Positions 49,466-60,370 of a stretch of 64,000 nucleotides of DNA are shown one piece after another (the first letter of the stretch is position 1; every line of letters begins with the position of its first letter). The notes beneath the pieces are model-generated. The model worked only from the letters and a program-made list of their open reading frames with translations. It was not told the DNA's origin and ran no database searches. The position numbers and the translations under genes are program-made. This stretch comes from Holacanthus passer (taxonomy: Eukaryota > Chordata > Actinopteri > Pomacanthidae). The stretch is from assembly GCA_025331565.1 (NCBI GenBank), contig JAFREQ010000043.1, forward strand, positions 3,915,001 through 3,979,000, written 5' to 3'.

Positions 49466-49628
49466 ATATAGTGGGGGGGGGGAAGCTCCAGGAGCGCGGG
49501 GACTCGGCCCGGGCAGCTGCGGCGGGAGCGGCCGCCTCCTGGAGCTTCAAACCGGGAGCTTCAGAGCGCCACTCCGGGGATCTCTCCCGCTGTGGAGCGC
49601 AGGATTTGCGGCCCGGCCTCGGTTTGAC
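49466..49628 (+). promoter_or_regulatory. CpG-rich candidate transcription start
   Basis: A TATA-like ACATATAG at 49464-49471 is followed by a G-run and about 150 bp of very GC- and CpG-rich sequence, in strong contrast to its AT-rich surroundings. The block ends at a consensus donor GTGAGT (49629-49634). This is the arrangement of a promoter plus noncoding first exon on the plus strand, divergent from sox10. No downstream gene is identified with certainty. Confidence 0.35.
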
Positions 49629-51856
49629 GTGAGTGTTTGTTTTGGTGTGTGTGTGTACAAAGTGACACTGCTGCAGGAGCTGGTGATGTTTAGGTGAGAG
49701 CAAAAATGTCATTTAATATAACACATGTTTCTGTAGCCATCAAATGAGCAGTTTGATGAAATAATAAGGCAGAAATTGGGTCCAATGTTCCTGCCATAAT
49801 TTAAATATGTGGTGCTGGGACAAAATACATCAGAGGGATTTTTTCTAGTAAAAATATTATTTGTTCGAAATAAGAGTGAGAAACCTTCCCAGCAGAGAAG
49901 ACATGATTTATTCTTGCTTCATAATTTCAGCCAGTCTGCAAACTTTGTTCTTTGAATTAAAAGAAGAGAAATAGATGAAACATTGAAAATTAAAATGAAA
50001 TGTGTAATGTACATAAGAGTGCTTTTAATAGTGTTTTAAGGCTGCCAGGAGAAGCTGCTTGTGAAATTGTCATCAACCAAAACATTATGAATGTGTCTGA
50101 TATTTAAGATGCTTATTTTTTAAAATTATTTTCAGCCTACTACTTTTCAATTAGGCCTAATTATAATAAAGAAGAAAATGTATCCAGTCTGGTCTTGCAG
50201 CTGGTTTAAAGTATGCTACCCATCTTTGAATGTACAATTGTGCTTAAATAAGTAAAACAATTATAATTTACTCAAGTTTTTTTTCCAAAGGAAAAAAACT
50301 ATTCAAATTATCATGTAACTAAACTACGCAAAAACATAAAATAAATTTGTCCTATTAAAAGACTTTTGGTAGATTTTTAGGAAATAATAATCAGTCATGT
50401 TGTGACCAGTGAACAAAAGTTAAAACTTTTTGATTCTTGGCATGAATGAACTTTGATGGACATAAGTTCCTTTTAGTGTGAGTTTTCTTTGTGATGTTAT
50501 GTGATTGATGAGAAATTATCAGAGTGAATTTATGTTTAAAAGTAATTAAAAAAAAATGTGGAAAATTCACAACAATAATGGATTTCCCCTGATTCTTCCA
50601 GAATGAGTGATTTGGCTTTTGTTTCAATGTCAGTACTTTGCTGCACTGAAGAAATGGAAAGAAAGGAGAAAATGATAGGATGATATAACCTGGTCAGGTG
50701 ATGTAGGCTGTTGTGAAGTTCACATGGATGGTGACAGTCAGAGGTCGGCAGGCTGTGTGGGTCAGCAGTGTCAAAGCTGAAGCGTCACACAGGCCATGCG
50801 GTCCTGCGAGCAATAGGCCGAGGGGCCCCACCCCCCCTCACTGCAAGGCCACGATCACCTCAGAGCTGTACACACACACACCATCATCCCCACATCTTCA
50901 CACAATCCTGGTAAATATTGTTTTCCTACTTCATGTCTCGTAGGATCAGGATATCTAATAACACAATATTTTAGAGGGTAAACAGACTCCAAGACAGAGC
51001 AATCCATCAATAAAAATAAATATAAAAAAAGCACTTTAAATTGTAACAAAACCTGCAAACCAAATCTGTGTGAACCCAATAATCCACTAGTGAAAAGCAG
51101 GTACTGAAATGACCATCTGCTATTGGCTGCTCTTTGGTATCAGGTCACGCCACTCTCTATAAACAAGTAGTGACAGATACAAAAAACAACTGTAAAAATT
51201 TGTAGCAATCTAACCAAATTTATTTGCTGTGATTTATAAACATAGAAATTGAATCACAACCAATTTCACAACCAAATCAAAAAAGATAAAATTGCACTCC
51301 TTTATTATCATTTATTTCTTGGTGCGTGCTTCTTGTGAACTACACACATTTTTCATTTTTGATGTGGCTGGTAGGATGTTTTAAGTTTGAGAAGACATTT
51401 AAAATCTAAATTTAAGTGTATATATTGTGTGTTGTGGTGCAAGGGACAGCATTCTTCAGAGAAGGCGCCAAAGTGGGAGTGCCACCCTTTTTGACTGTTT
51501 TCTGTTCCAGACAAACACATTCCTGCTGACTCACGGGATGCAAGAATCTGTTCAACTGGCCTGGTGATAATGTTAGTGTGGTGTCGTTGAAAGTCTGAGT
51601 AGAGATGTCAAGAAAAATCTCAACATACAGTATCTGTGTGGGATGGTCTAACACACACATCCTGAGTCACTGTATCATTTGAAAGCTGTTTACATCCCTC
51701 TCTCACTCACAGACACACTGCACCTCTACGTCTCCGTGACGCTCTTCATCTAACTCTCTCTCATTCACTCTTTCTCTTTCTCTCATCCTGCATGCACCTG
51801 CGCACGGCCGAGCAGGTGTGTCAGTGTTCCCCCCCGTTGAAGTGGATCAGTCAACC

Positions 51857-52070
51857 ATGCAGAAGGATCCGGTGGGTTATTGGAGTTATTAAGTTATTAC
51901 AAATGTAATCAACTCTGTCTTTGCCATAAAAGCAGCGTTCAGGCTCGAGTTCCTCTGGAATAGTGCCAGTAATAATGAGATACTGATGGATTCCCGTTTA
52001 TTTCCATACCACACAGGGAGGTCAGAGGTTGGAGGTCGGAGTCAGCCATAGAACGACAGAACCGGAGCTG
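51857..52070 (+). CDS. two short candidate coding exons, unknown gene
   Basis: An ATG at 51857 starts a 15-nt segment (MQKDP) that ends at a possible donor (ccg then gtgggt). After a 145-nt intron, an acceptor (ccacacag) opens a 54-nt segment at 52017-52070 ending at a good donor (gagctg then gtaagg). Together they read 23 codons in one frame, ending TTEPEL. A long pyrimidine tract precedes the first segment. I do not recognise the protein, find no further exons, and the pieces are small enough to arise by chance. Confidence 0.2.
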
Positions 52071-52477
52071 GTAAGGATTCACAGTCTTGCTCAAGAAACC
52101 ATGTTACTTGTTCTTTTTAAGCATCAGACCACCCTCCACTTTAAAAGAAGTCTACTCTAATCCAAAAGGAAAGGCAACTATACTGAGCATCTGTGATTTA
52201 TAGATTATATAATAGTGATAAATATCAGTTACATCCCCAATTAAAATGTCAGGGAATCTTCAAACGAGTAATAAAAATAAGACCCTCCTGATCTTTTCTC
52301 CTCGTCCATCTTTCTTAATAAATTCATGCAGCTGTGTTACATCTAAATAGGCCCCCCTCTTAAATGTCTGTGAATCCTGCCTTTGTGCTCATACCACCAA
52401 AGTTCCTATTCTTTTGTGTTCGTCTTGTCTTTCTCTGAGTTACTGGCTAAGGAGGAGGGGTAGGCGTGGTAGAAATT

Positions 52478-52806
52478 GTGTGTGTGTGTGTATGTATGAG
52501 AGAGGGGTTGGCAAGAACTTGGACGGGATTTCACTGCAGCTGGGGAGTGAAGCAGGATGCCATGTGAGAGCGAGTGTGCTATATGTGGGTATGCGAATGT
52601 ATTTGCATGTGCCTCTGTATGCCCTTGTGAGATAATGTGTGTGTGTGTGTGTTTACACATGTCTACATGGACATGCATTTCTGCTACAGAAGCATATGAC
52701 TGGTAAATATGTGTGTGTGGGCTTTAAGAGATGGACGATGCTGCCACTGGCGCTGATCGGGTGGGGATGAATGGGGTGAAACTTATGTGTGTGTGTGTGT
52801 GTGTGT
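52478..52806. repeat. cluster of (GT)n microsatellites
   Basis: Three GT runs at about 52478-52492, 52636-52652 and 52786-52806 within TG-rich sequence. The short ORFs that overlap them are low-complexity artefacts. Confidence 0.85.
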
Positions 52807-53199
52807 TGCTACCTTAATGAATAGCCCATTGTGTGTTCTGCTTCATATCTCCACTGGCCGGCCAAAGGAAAGAATCTAGTTACTTCAATTGTGTGAGGGG
52901 GAACATCTAAAGGAAATTGATATACGGGGGTTGAGGTGGGGTGTGCGGGGAAGGGAAGGGGTGGAGGGGTATTAGAGTGAGGGTCCCAGGTGAGACGGAG
53001 AGAGAGAGAGAGTTTAGTCACCTGTGCCTGATCTCTGCTGGTATTCTGTAATCATCCTTATAGTTGCTTTTGAGAATTTGGCTCATATTCCCTGTTTTCG
53101 CTCGCAGAAGCAGGTGAATGTTTTTGTTTCTTGAGTACGATTACGTAAAGGCAAATTTTACATGAATAGGCACTGATGTGTAGACTGTCATATTGCTTT

Positions 53200-53445
53200 T
53201 TTGGAGAACTGTCAGATTGAATCCTACTCACTCTGGTGATCCTGAATGGACTGCCATGAAATTTGGTACAAATATTGATAATGCTCACAGGATGAATCCT
53301 AATGACTTGGGTGATCCCCTGACTCTCTGACTGACTTATCTTGTGACTTATCTCTTCATCTAGAGACGGATTGCCATAAAACCTAGTACAGACCTTCATG
53401 ATTCCCAGAGGATGAACCCTAATTACAAATAGTGATTCTTTTCAG
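53200..53445. repeat. two degenerate tandem units of a dispersed fish repeat
   Basis: Two units share GGAYTGCCATRAAAYYTRGTAC followed by CAGAGGATGAAYCCTAA-type sequence: one around 53250-53300, the other around 53368-53422. The wording is characteristic of a tandem-forming repeat widespread in fish. Confidence 0.6.
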
Positions 53446-53454
53446 CTAGTGTCA

Positions 53455-53545
53455 CACAAGCTAGGTGGCTGTCCATCTTGAGCCTGGTTCTGTTCTGAGG
53501 TTTCTGCCTGTTGAAAGGTCTTCCTCCAGCTTGGTTATGTATAAA
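53455..53545. repeat. dispersed repeat fragment
   Basis: GAGCCTGGTTCTGTTCTGAG followed by GTTTCTGCCTGTTGAAAGG closely resembles a common fish repeat (GAGCCTGGTTCTGYTCGAGG). Class uncertain. Confidence 0.5.
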
Positions 53546-54565
53546 TGACTTTCATCAGATTTGCACATCACCACTTGCGGTTAAGTGAAAGGTTACACAC
53601 ATCTTTTTTTGTGTTATGTTGACGCTTGAGCAATGAACCAAATTTTTGCTGTCATATGACTTCCAGATGGGCACTACCAGAGGCAAGGGACATTACTCAC
53701 TGATTTCATGTAAGCAACAACAACACGCACAGCAAAGAGCGTGTTACATGCCACACAAAAATACCATGATAGAACAGAGTATTGTTCGCATTTGTGGATT
53801 AACATTGTAGAGTACATACTGTATATCTTATACGTTAGTTGGCTTTAGTTTAATTGATTACAACATGATGACTGAACAATTATTTCTGCTCACTAAAAAT
53901 AATGATACATTTCTGGAAAATGACTTACTATCATTTTATCATGCAATAAAAATGATTTGCTAGATGTGAATACTCTTTTGAGATACTTCAGCTGGACATG
54001 ACCTTTGACCTTTGAAACCATTAATTCAGGTTTATACTGATTACTTTTTTATATGCACAGATGCACTGAGCAGCCAGTAACACACTGACAAACATCACAC
54101 CCTTTTGCATCACCAAGACTGGCCCTTAGAGCTGTGGACTTTCTAAGCCCTGCTGCAGCTGTGACGGCAACAAAGGCAAAAAAAAAAAGGGGGGGGGCGG
54201 ATGATTCAGGAAGAACAAGAGAAGGAGAGTCCTCAATGCTGCCTTGTGTCCCTCACAAATGTCTCCCATCTCCCTCTTGGGGCAAAATCAGTCACATTAT
54301 TCATTTACGTCCACTTCTCTTCTTCGACCATGCAGTTTGAATGTGTGTATAGTATGCGTGTGTTTTGGCAGTGATACCCCTCATGCATCCATATACATAT
54401 AAGCAGATTTCATGGTAAGGTTTGGAAACTCCCAAACAACCCATCTCTGTAGGATGAGGGGACATGCTTGAAAAATGATAATTGGGCGGAATGAGAGGCG
54501 AGGGACGTGGAGATTGAGTCATTTGCAGGAAAATGCAGAAAATGATGTTCAAGAATTCAGCTGGG

Positions 54566-54584
54566 AACAAGGGTGTCCTTTGTT
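54566..54584. promoter_or_regulatory. head-to-head SOX dimer-like site
   Basis: AACAAGGG TGT CCTTTGTT: two SOX half-sites in inverted orientation separated by 3 bp, with 7 of 8 bases palindromic. SoxE proteins bind such paired sites as dimers. It lies about 6.6 kb upstream of the probable sox10 promoter in non-repetitive sequence. Confidence 0.4.
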
Positions 54585-54649
54585 AGGATGTTTCTACTGC
54601 ATGTCTGGCCTGGCTGCTGTTTGGGACATCATCACACAGCAATGATGTG

Positions 54650-56735
54650 CCTCTCTAAAAATGTTCGATTTTAATGATCCTCTCAGAGACTGTTTTTCCC
54701 CCCAGACACAAAACAAAATTCTCATTAAACATCTAATTTAGCTTGACTTCCTGATAGCTGAACAAAATGCATTTCAAATACTTGAAAACAGTGATGGAAA
54801 GAGTACGTTTGCTCAAGTAGTGCTTTGTGATTTGTTCTTCACTTGAGAATTTCCATTTTATGCTGCTTTATATTTCTGTCTCTTTGCTGCTTTTCAGAGG
54901 GAATGACTCTACTTTTTACTCTTCTATTTCTTTGATAACTGTTTGCTTTTGCTGTGAAAGAATTTTCATACAAAACGTATAATCAGTCTGTAAAATATGA
55001 TGCGTCGTTGTAAATGGATGCACTGAGTACCAGTAATCCAGTAAGATACAAGGGCCTATTTTGCCTAAGACCCATTCAATATAGATACAAAAATGCATAT
55101 CAAATAAATGATCATCGATATAGTCGAAATTAAACACGGCTGCGTATTATCATGCATCAGTATTAATAAACCAATTATGCAACGGATATAACGGTATACA
55201 ATAATAAAACATTCTGAAAGGGGAAATCATCCAACATCATTACTTTTACTTTCAATACTTAATCTACAGTTTATTGATAATACTTCTAAAAGTTGTAATA
55301 GAGCACATCTATAGTGTGGTATTGCTAAGTTTACGTGTCGATCTGAATACTTCTCCCACCACTTCTTCCAACTGCATCGGCTTGAATTTGTGCCTGAATT
55401 AACACCTCTCTACATCAGATTCAACAAAAATGGAAAATTATAACGTTTACGTAAGTAGGATTTATTGCATAACTGAGGAAAAAATGTTTTTTTCCTTGTC
55501 CTGTGCAAGTGCCCTCATCTTTTCAAGTGTTAATTGCACAAAAACAATGCTGTAGCAGTAGTTTCAGCTAGAAATACCTAATAAAATGGCATATTAGTCT
55601 AACTGGGATATGTACAATTATTTCAGTGAAAATCAAGATTGTGCTCAAAGAAGAACTTTCTCTGAAAAAGTAAACAAATAGTCAGATTTGGTCATTGCCA
55701 TTCATTGCCAGCCACAGGTTTGATAATGTCTCCTTTTCTGCTTGTATCTTATTATAGTGATTCTGGGTATTTTTGAAAAAGAAGAAAATATTGTACATGC
55801 TGTGAAATGAACCTGCTACACTAAGAACTATGTACACTTCACATGTTATTGATATAATCATGGTTGCCTGTGATAAGTCGTACAAGTAGAGTAGAAAGAT
55901 TCTTTTGAGGTTGTTTGGTCGGGAACATCTGGATGGCATCTTGTAGACAGTAGGAGAGTAATTAATTCACTTCTGAGTTAATTTTGCATTAAAGGAACTC
56001 ATGTAGGTTGTTTTTGCTGCTCAGTTGTGTCATTGTGCAAATGCTGATCTGAGTCGTTCACATCCTTCTCACTACACGGACTCCTAGAACTCCTAAACTC
56101 AGCTCTTAGATTAGACGTCCCTTAGTTTCTGATTGACTACCTAATATTTCTTGTGTCCTTCAAATTGCAGTTGCATTCAAAGTACTGCAATAAGTATGGT
56201 AACAACATTTTCATGCCAATAATGTAATGATCTGGTATTTTAATTGTATTGATCATTGAATGGTCATTGGAAGTTGTAGTCTAGATCTGAGAGTGGATTA
56301 ACCTGGGCTTTATTTCCTTTGTGTTGAGAGGACATAAGTTGTTTTGATGTAAGATGGAAAAACAGAGCGAGGGAGAACAGGAAGAGGGATGATGCTTCTT
56401 AAGGGGCGATATGGAAAAGGACAAGGATAAAAAAGTCACTTTCCAATCATGAGTTTTTCTCGGAACATTGAATTAAGCAGCGTGAACGGGTGGGGGCCTC
56501 GAGGGTCTGGGGGTGGCTGGCCGCAAAGATGCCTGAATGAAAGAGTTTGTTGTTTGACGCTGGGAGAGGGAGATGAAAGGGGAGAGGGAGATGGCGAGTT
56601 TGTCGGGCATCAGTCCCCTCTCCCATCGCCTCCTCGCCCTGCGGCCCTCCCTCGCTCTGCCCATGTGAGCTAGAGTTCAAACACAGGGCCCACAGCAGCT
56701 CGCCTAGACACACACGCACACACATGCACACGTTT
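54650..56735. other. intergenic, no feature recognised
   Basis: AT-rich unique sequence. No open frame with protein-family character, RNA gene or clear repeat is seen. Confidence 0.5.
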
Positions 56736-56737
56736 AT

Positions 56738-57030
56738 ATCACTAACTCTGTGGGGACACTCCATTGACATAATGCATTCCCTAGCCCCCTAACCCTAACC
56801 CTAACCATCACAGCTGAATGCCTAACCCTAACCCTTACCCTAACTCTAACCTTAATCTAATTTTAACCCTAACCCTAAAACCTAAAACCAAAGTCTTGAC
56901 CCTCAAAACTGCCTGGACCCATGGGGACCTCAATTTTGTCCACATGGTGACAGGATGTCCCCATAGGTTGGTGTGTAGTCAGGTCAGTCCCCACCAGGTT
57001 ATAAAAACAAAACACACACACACAAACATG
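56738..57030. repeat. dispersed repeat carrying telomere-like CCCTAA arrays
   Basis: Two degenerate CCCTAA arrays (about 56788-56806 and 56820-56880) are embedded between GTGGGGACACTCCATTGACA and a right part rich in GTCCCCA, then (CA)n. The same flanking wording recurs in fish genomes, so the telomere-like motif belongs to the repeat itself. Confidence 0.6.
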
Positions 57031-57497
57031 CAGAGGTACATGCGTAGATGAGTGTCCACATGCACCAAAACACACAAACAAATTACATGCAGAAATGTGA
57101 ATCTGCGTATGTGTGCAGCCTTCTCACACACACATATGCAGTTACACAAACACCCAGACAGTCACGTGGGCACGCAGTCCCTACAGGTACATACTTGAAA
57201 ACACCTGTCCATCATTCCCAGAAAGATCTCATATATTGTGGATAACAAAACAAGAGTCCACATTGAAAGATTCGAAAGCATCATTGGCCATTAAAGCTGC
57301 CAATGATGAAAATTCAACTCTGGCTCTGGGTGCACATTTAAGGACAACGAAGACAACAAAGTACCATTTGTTCCTAAAGCTCAAGAGTGATTAGCCACAC
57401 TCAAGTATTAATCAAATACATACATAGTACATAATGTGAAGAAAGTACTTCTTATTTTGACAAATTATCTTGTGAAATATCACAAGATAAGTAAATA

Positions 57498-57971
57498 CAA
57501 CCCTGATTCTAAAAACACTGAGACCCTCTGTAAAACCTAAATAAAAACAGAATGCATTTGCAAACAAACTCATAAACTGACAACAGTTTTATGAAGTGTT
57601 CCAGAGCCCTTGCAGTAATATTTATAGTAAGTGTTGAACCTCTCTCCATCCTTGCTTGTGAACGACTGAGTCTTTCCAGGATGAACCTTTCATACCCAAT
57701 CATGATACTATCACCTGTTACCAATGAACCTGTTTACCTGTGGAATGATCCAAACAGGTGTTTTTGGATCAGTCCACAACTTTCAGTCTTTTGTTGCTCC
57801 TGTCCCAAATTGTTTTAAACACGTTGCTGCCATCAAATTCAGAAAAAGCAGAAATTTACAAAAATCGATGAAGCTGATGAGGTCAAACATTAAATGTATT
57901 GTCTTTGTAAGATTAGCAAATGATCACGTTCAGTTTTATTTATGTTTTACACACTCATTTGGAATCAGGGT
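57498..57971 (-). mobile_element. non-autonomous Tc1-like element, inverted copy
   Basis: Terminal repeats CAACCCTGATTC (left) and GAATCAGGGT (right) are flanked by TA. The interior is the reverse complement of the leader of the relic at 7315: ggttcattggtaacaggtga and the downstream block through ggagagaggttcaac are clearly shared. No transposase domain remains. Confidence 0.8.
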
Positions 57972-58258
57972 TACATGATTATACAAGTCCATTGTAGCTG
58001 AGGAAAATTACCATGTGAACAAATGATCTTTTAAGTCAGGGCCATACCTGCAAAATAAAGTGTATATACTACATGAGTTTTAATGGATAAACACTGCAAA
58101 TACAAACCTGCCCTGCTACACTGGTTGTCAATTAGGTCAGCCTGAATGATGGACATTTTATATTTTCGGCATGTGTAACCCTATCACTTGGATTTAGTTT
58201 CGAGTGTCCTGATCAGAATTAACATCAGTGTGAGGGTTCGAGTTATCAGGCCCAGCAG

Positions 58259-58274
58259 ACAAAGCCACCCTTGT
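58259..58274. promoter_or_regulatory. second inverted SOX-like site pair
   Basis: ACAAAG CCAC CCTTGT: inverted half-sites with 4-bp spacing, 5 of 6 bases symmetric. It lies in unique sequence about 10 kb upstream of sox10. Confidence 0.25.
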
Positions 58275-59589
58275 TGTGGTCAGCTAGAGACGTTCGTTAC
58301 TGTTCAGTGTTGTGTTCAATCGTATTTCCTCTTGATCATTTGAGATAATTCTATTTAACCAACATCAAGTTACATTAGGGCCTGTCCATTTGTTTGGTCA
58401 ACACACTAACCTACGTCAATGCTGAAAGTGTGACCTAACATTCATCTAACATGGATGTGGCTGTGAATCAATAGTGTTAATGTTACTGCTGTAGAAGTGA
58501 TAGACACTTAATATGGAAATGCTTTCTTACAGTTTAGGCTGACTGGTCTTTCACGGTGCTTGAACAGACTTGATGTATTTGTTATTCATCTTAAGTTCAG
58601 CTCAGTGATAAAAAAAAAAAAACACTCATTTTGGGTCTTAAAATACAATTCAGTCATAAGATTTTTTTTAAGTAGTAAAGGAGCAAAGTGAGCACTTGAC
58701 AACACAACACAAGACTTGGAAGATCATGAGAGTGAAACTTGTTAAAGAGTTGGCAAAAACAAGTGAAGATATTTGAATTTAATCTGGCATGAATTCATCC
58801 ATACAGTTTACATCTGGCCTTTATTGCCAGTTTGCAGCACAAAGGTTAACATCATTACCTTGGCAGATAAATGATTTAGAATCAACGCCAATGGGCAAAA
58901 TGGTTCCTTAATTTTTTTAAATTTGTGTATGTGTGTTATTGGATTTTTTTCCAGTTCAGTTTTGCTATTTCTTTTTTAGTGGATTGTTGTAACCTATTTG
59001 ACAGGTTGTCGTGTCCATCTCTAGAAGGTTTGCCAGCCTCAGTCTCTATTCTAGGACGGCTCTCTTTGGTGAAAAATATTTTGGGAATCTGCAACTATAC
59101 ACCCATAATCTAGCAACAGACGACTGAAGAGTTTGCGAGGAGGAGTTGTCCCTGATCAAAGAGGGGGTTGTCTAACATAAGGTTTTTCATAACTAAATGT
59201 GAGTATAATGTCCTGCCCTGACTGTGAGAGAGGCCTAATGTTTAAACGTTTAAACGTAACGTAACGTTTAAACGTTGGAGTGAAAGTGAAACTAATGCAA
59301 GCATGGCAAAATCAGAAGCAGCTGATTAATAAACAAAAGGGACCAAACAAGACACTGTGAGTGGACAGATTTCAGAAGAAAGACAGAAGTGAATAGAGTG
59401 GAAACAGGAAGAGACTTGAAAGAGGGTCACGGCAAAGATCAGCGGTGCATTAGGGCCTCAGGGAAGGACAGAAAAGAAGAGACAGAGGAATAGAAATCGG
59501 AGGGGTGTAAATCCCAGGAGAGAGATGGTGGGACGGAGAGGATGAGAAGATGATGGACACACACTGGCACGCACAGACACACACACGCA

Positions 59590-60370
59590 TCCCATAATTA
59601 GCATGCTAACAGGCATTTAAATATCCTGTACAAAGGCTCACTGTTGAGCCTCAGTTGCTCACTTTGGAGACAATGCACAATAGGAGTCAGTGGGAGCCCC
59701 CAAATCACCCTAATAGACGATGTGGCCCAGCATGGCTTCTCCTATTTTACCCTTCCGCCGATCATACTCATTCACTCACTCACTGACCGGCTAATGAAAA
59801 GCTGATGGCCTCGAGGCCTGTGGTCCCTGAGCGGCTTGCCCCTTCCTCTTTTCATCTTTTCCTCCACCGACAGAAATGCCTCTCCAGTCCTCCTGAGGTT
59901 CAGAGGTCCTGTGGGTGGGCTGTTTCTGCGGTCAGGGTTCTTGTGAACAGCGACAGACTGACAGACAGAGACGGAGGATCTATAATTAAAGGAAGATCTA
60001 GACAAGGATGACCATGAGGGCTGAGAGGGGAAGTCTCTTATTAGCCCGACACAGGCTGATTTTAACTTCATTAAAATCTGGACAGATATTATTCAATTAT
60101 GCAATAGGAACATGGAATGAGTGAAACATTGAGGTACTTTACATATTGATGTAAGGAAAGTACCCCCGAGCAAACAACTGTGGGGGCTTTTCTGTCAAAC
60201 GACACAGATATTCTCACAATGTCAGAGATCAGGACATGAAGCAAGCTGTTTCCTAACAGGCTGCTGTTTGTTGTTGCGTGCTCCCCGGAGCACATTTCAT
60301 GGAGGAGCTGTGTCAATGAGCCTGGATCTGTCTGTAATGAGCTTTAGCCCCTGAAGCCCCTGTTAAATAC
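59590..60370. promoter_or_regulatory. candidate noncoding regulatory block upstream of sox10
   Basis: Non-repetitive, compositionally balanced sequence. SOX-like motifs cluster at 59630-59685 (TACAAAGG, CACTTTGGAGACAATGCACA), with a CATAATTAGCATGC stretch at 59592-59605 and TCAATTATGCAAT at 60092-60104. Its complexity differs from the AT-rich flanks. No conservation data are available here. Confidence 0.3.

Noticed and set aside
52406..52678. 90-codon His/Thr-rich ORF at 52.5 kb
   Set aside because: It is translated (GT)n microsatellite sequence.
56788..56880. Interstitial telomeric repeat marking a chromosome fusion
   Set aside because: The CCCTAA units are few and degenerate and lie inside a dispersed repeat whose flanks are familiar from other fish loci, so no fusion is implied.
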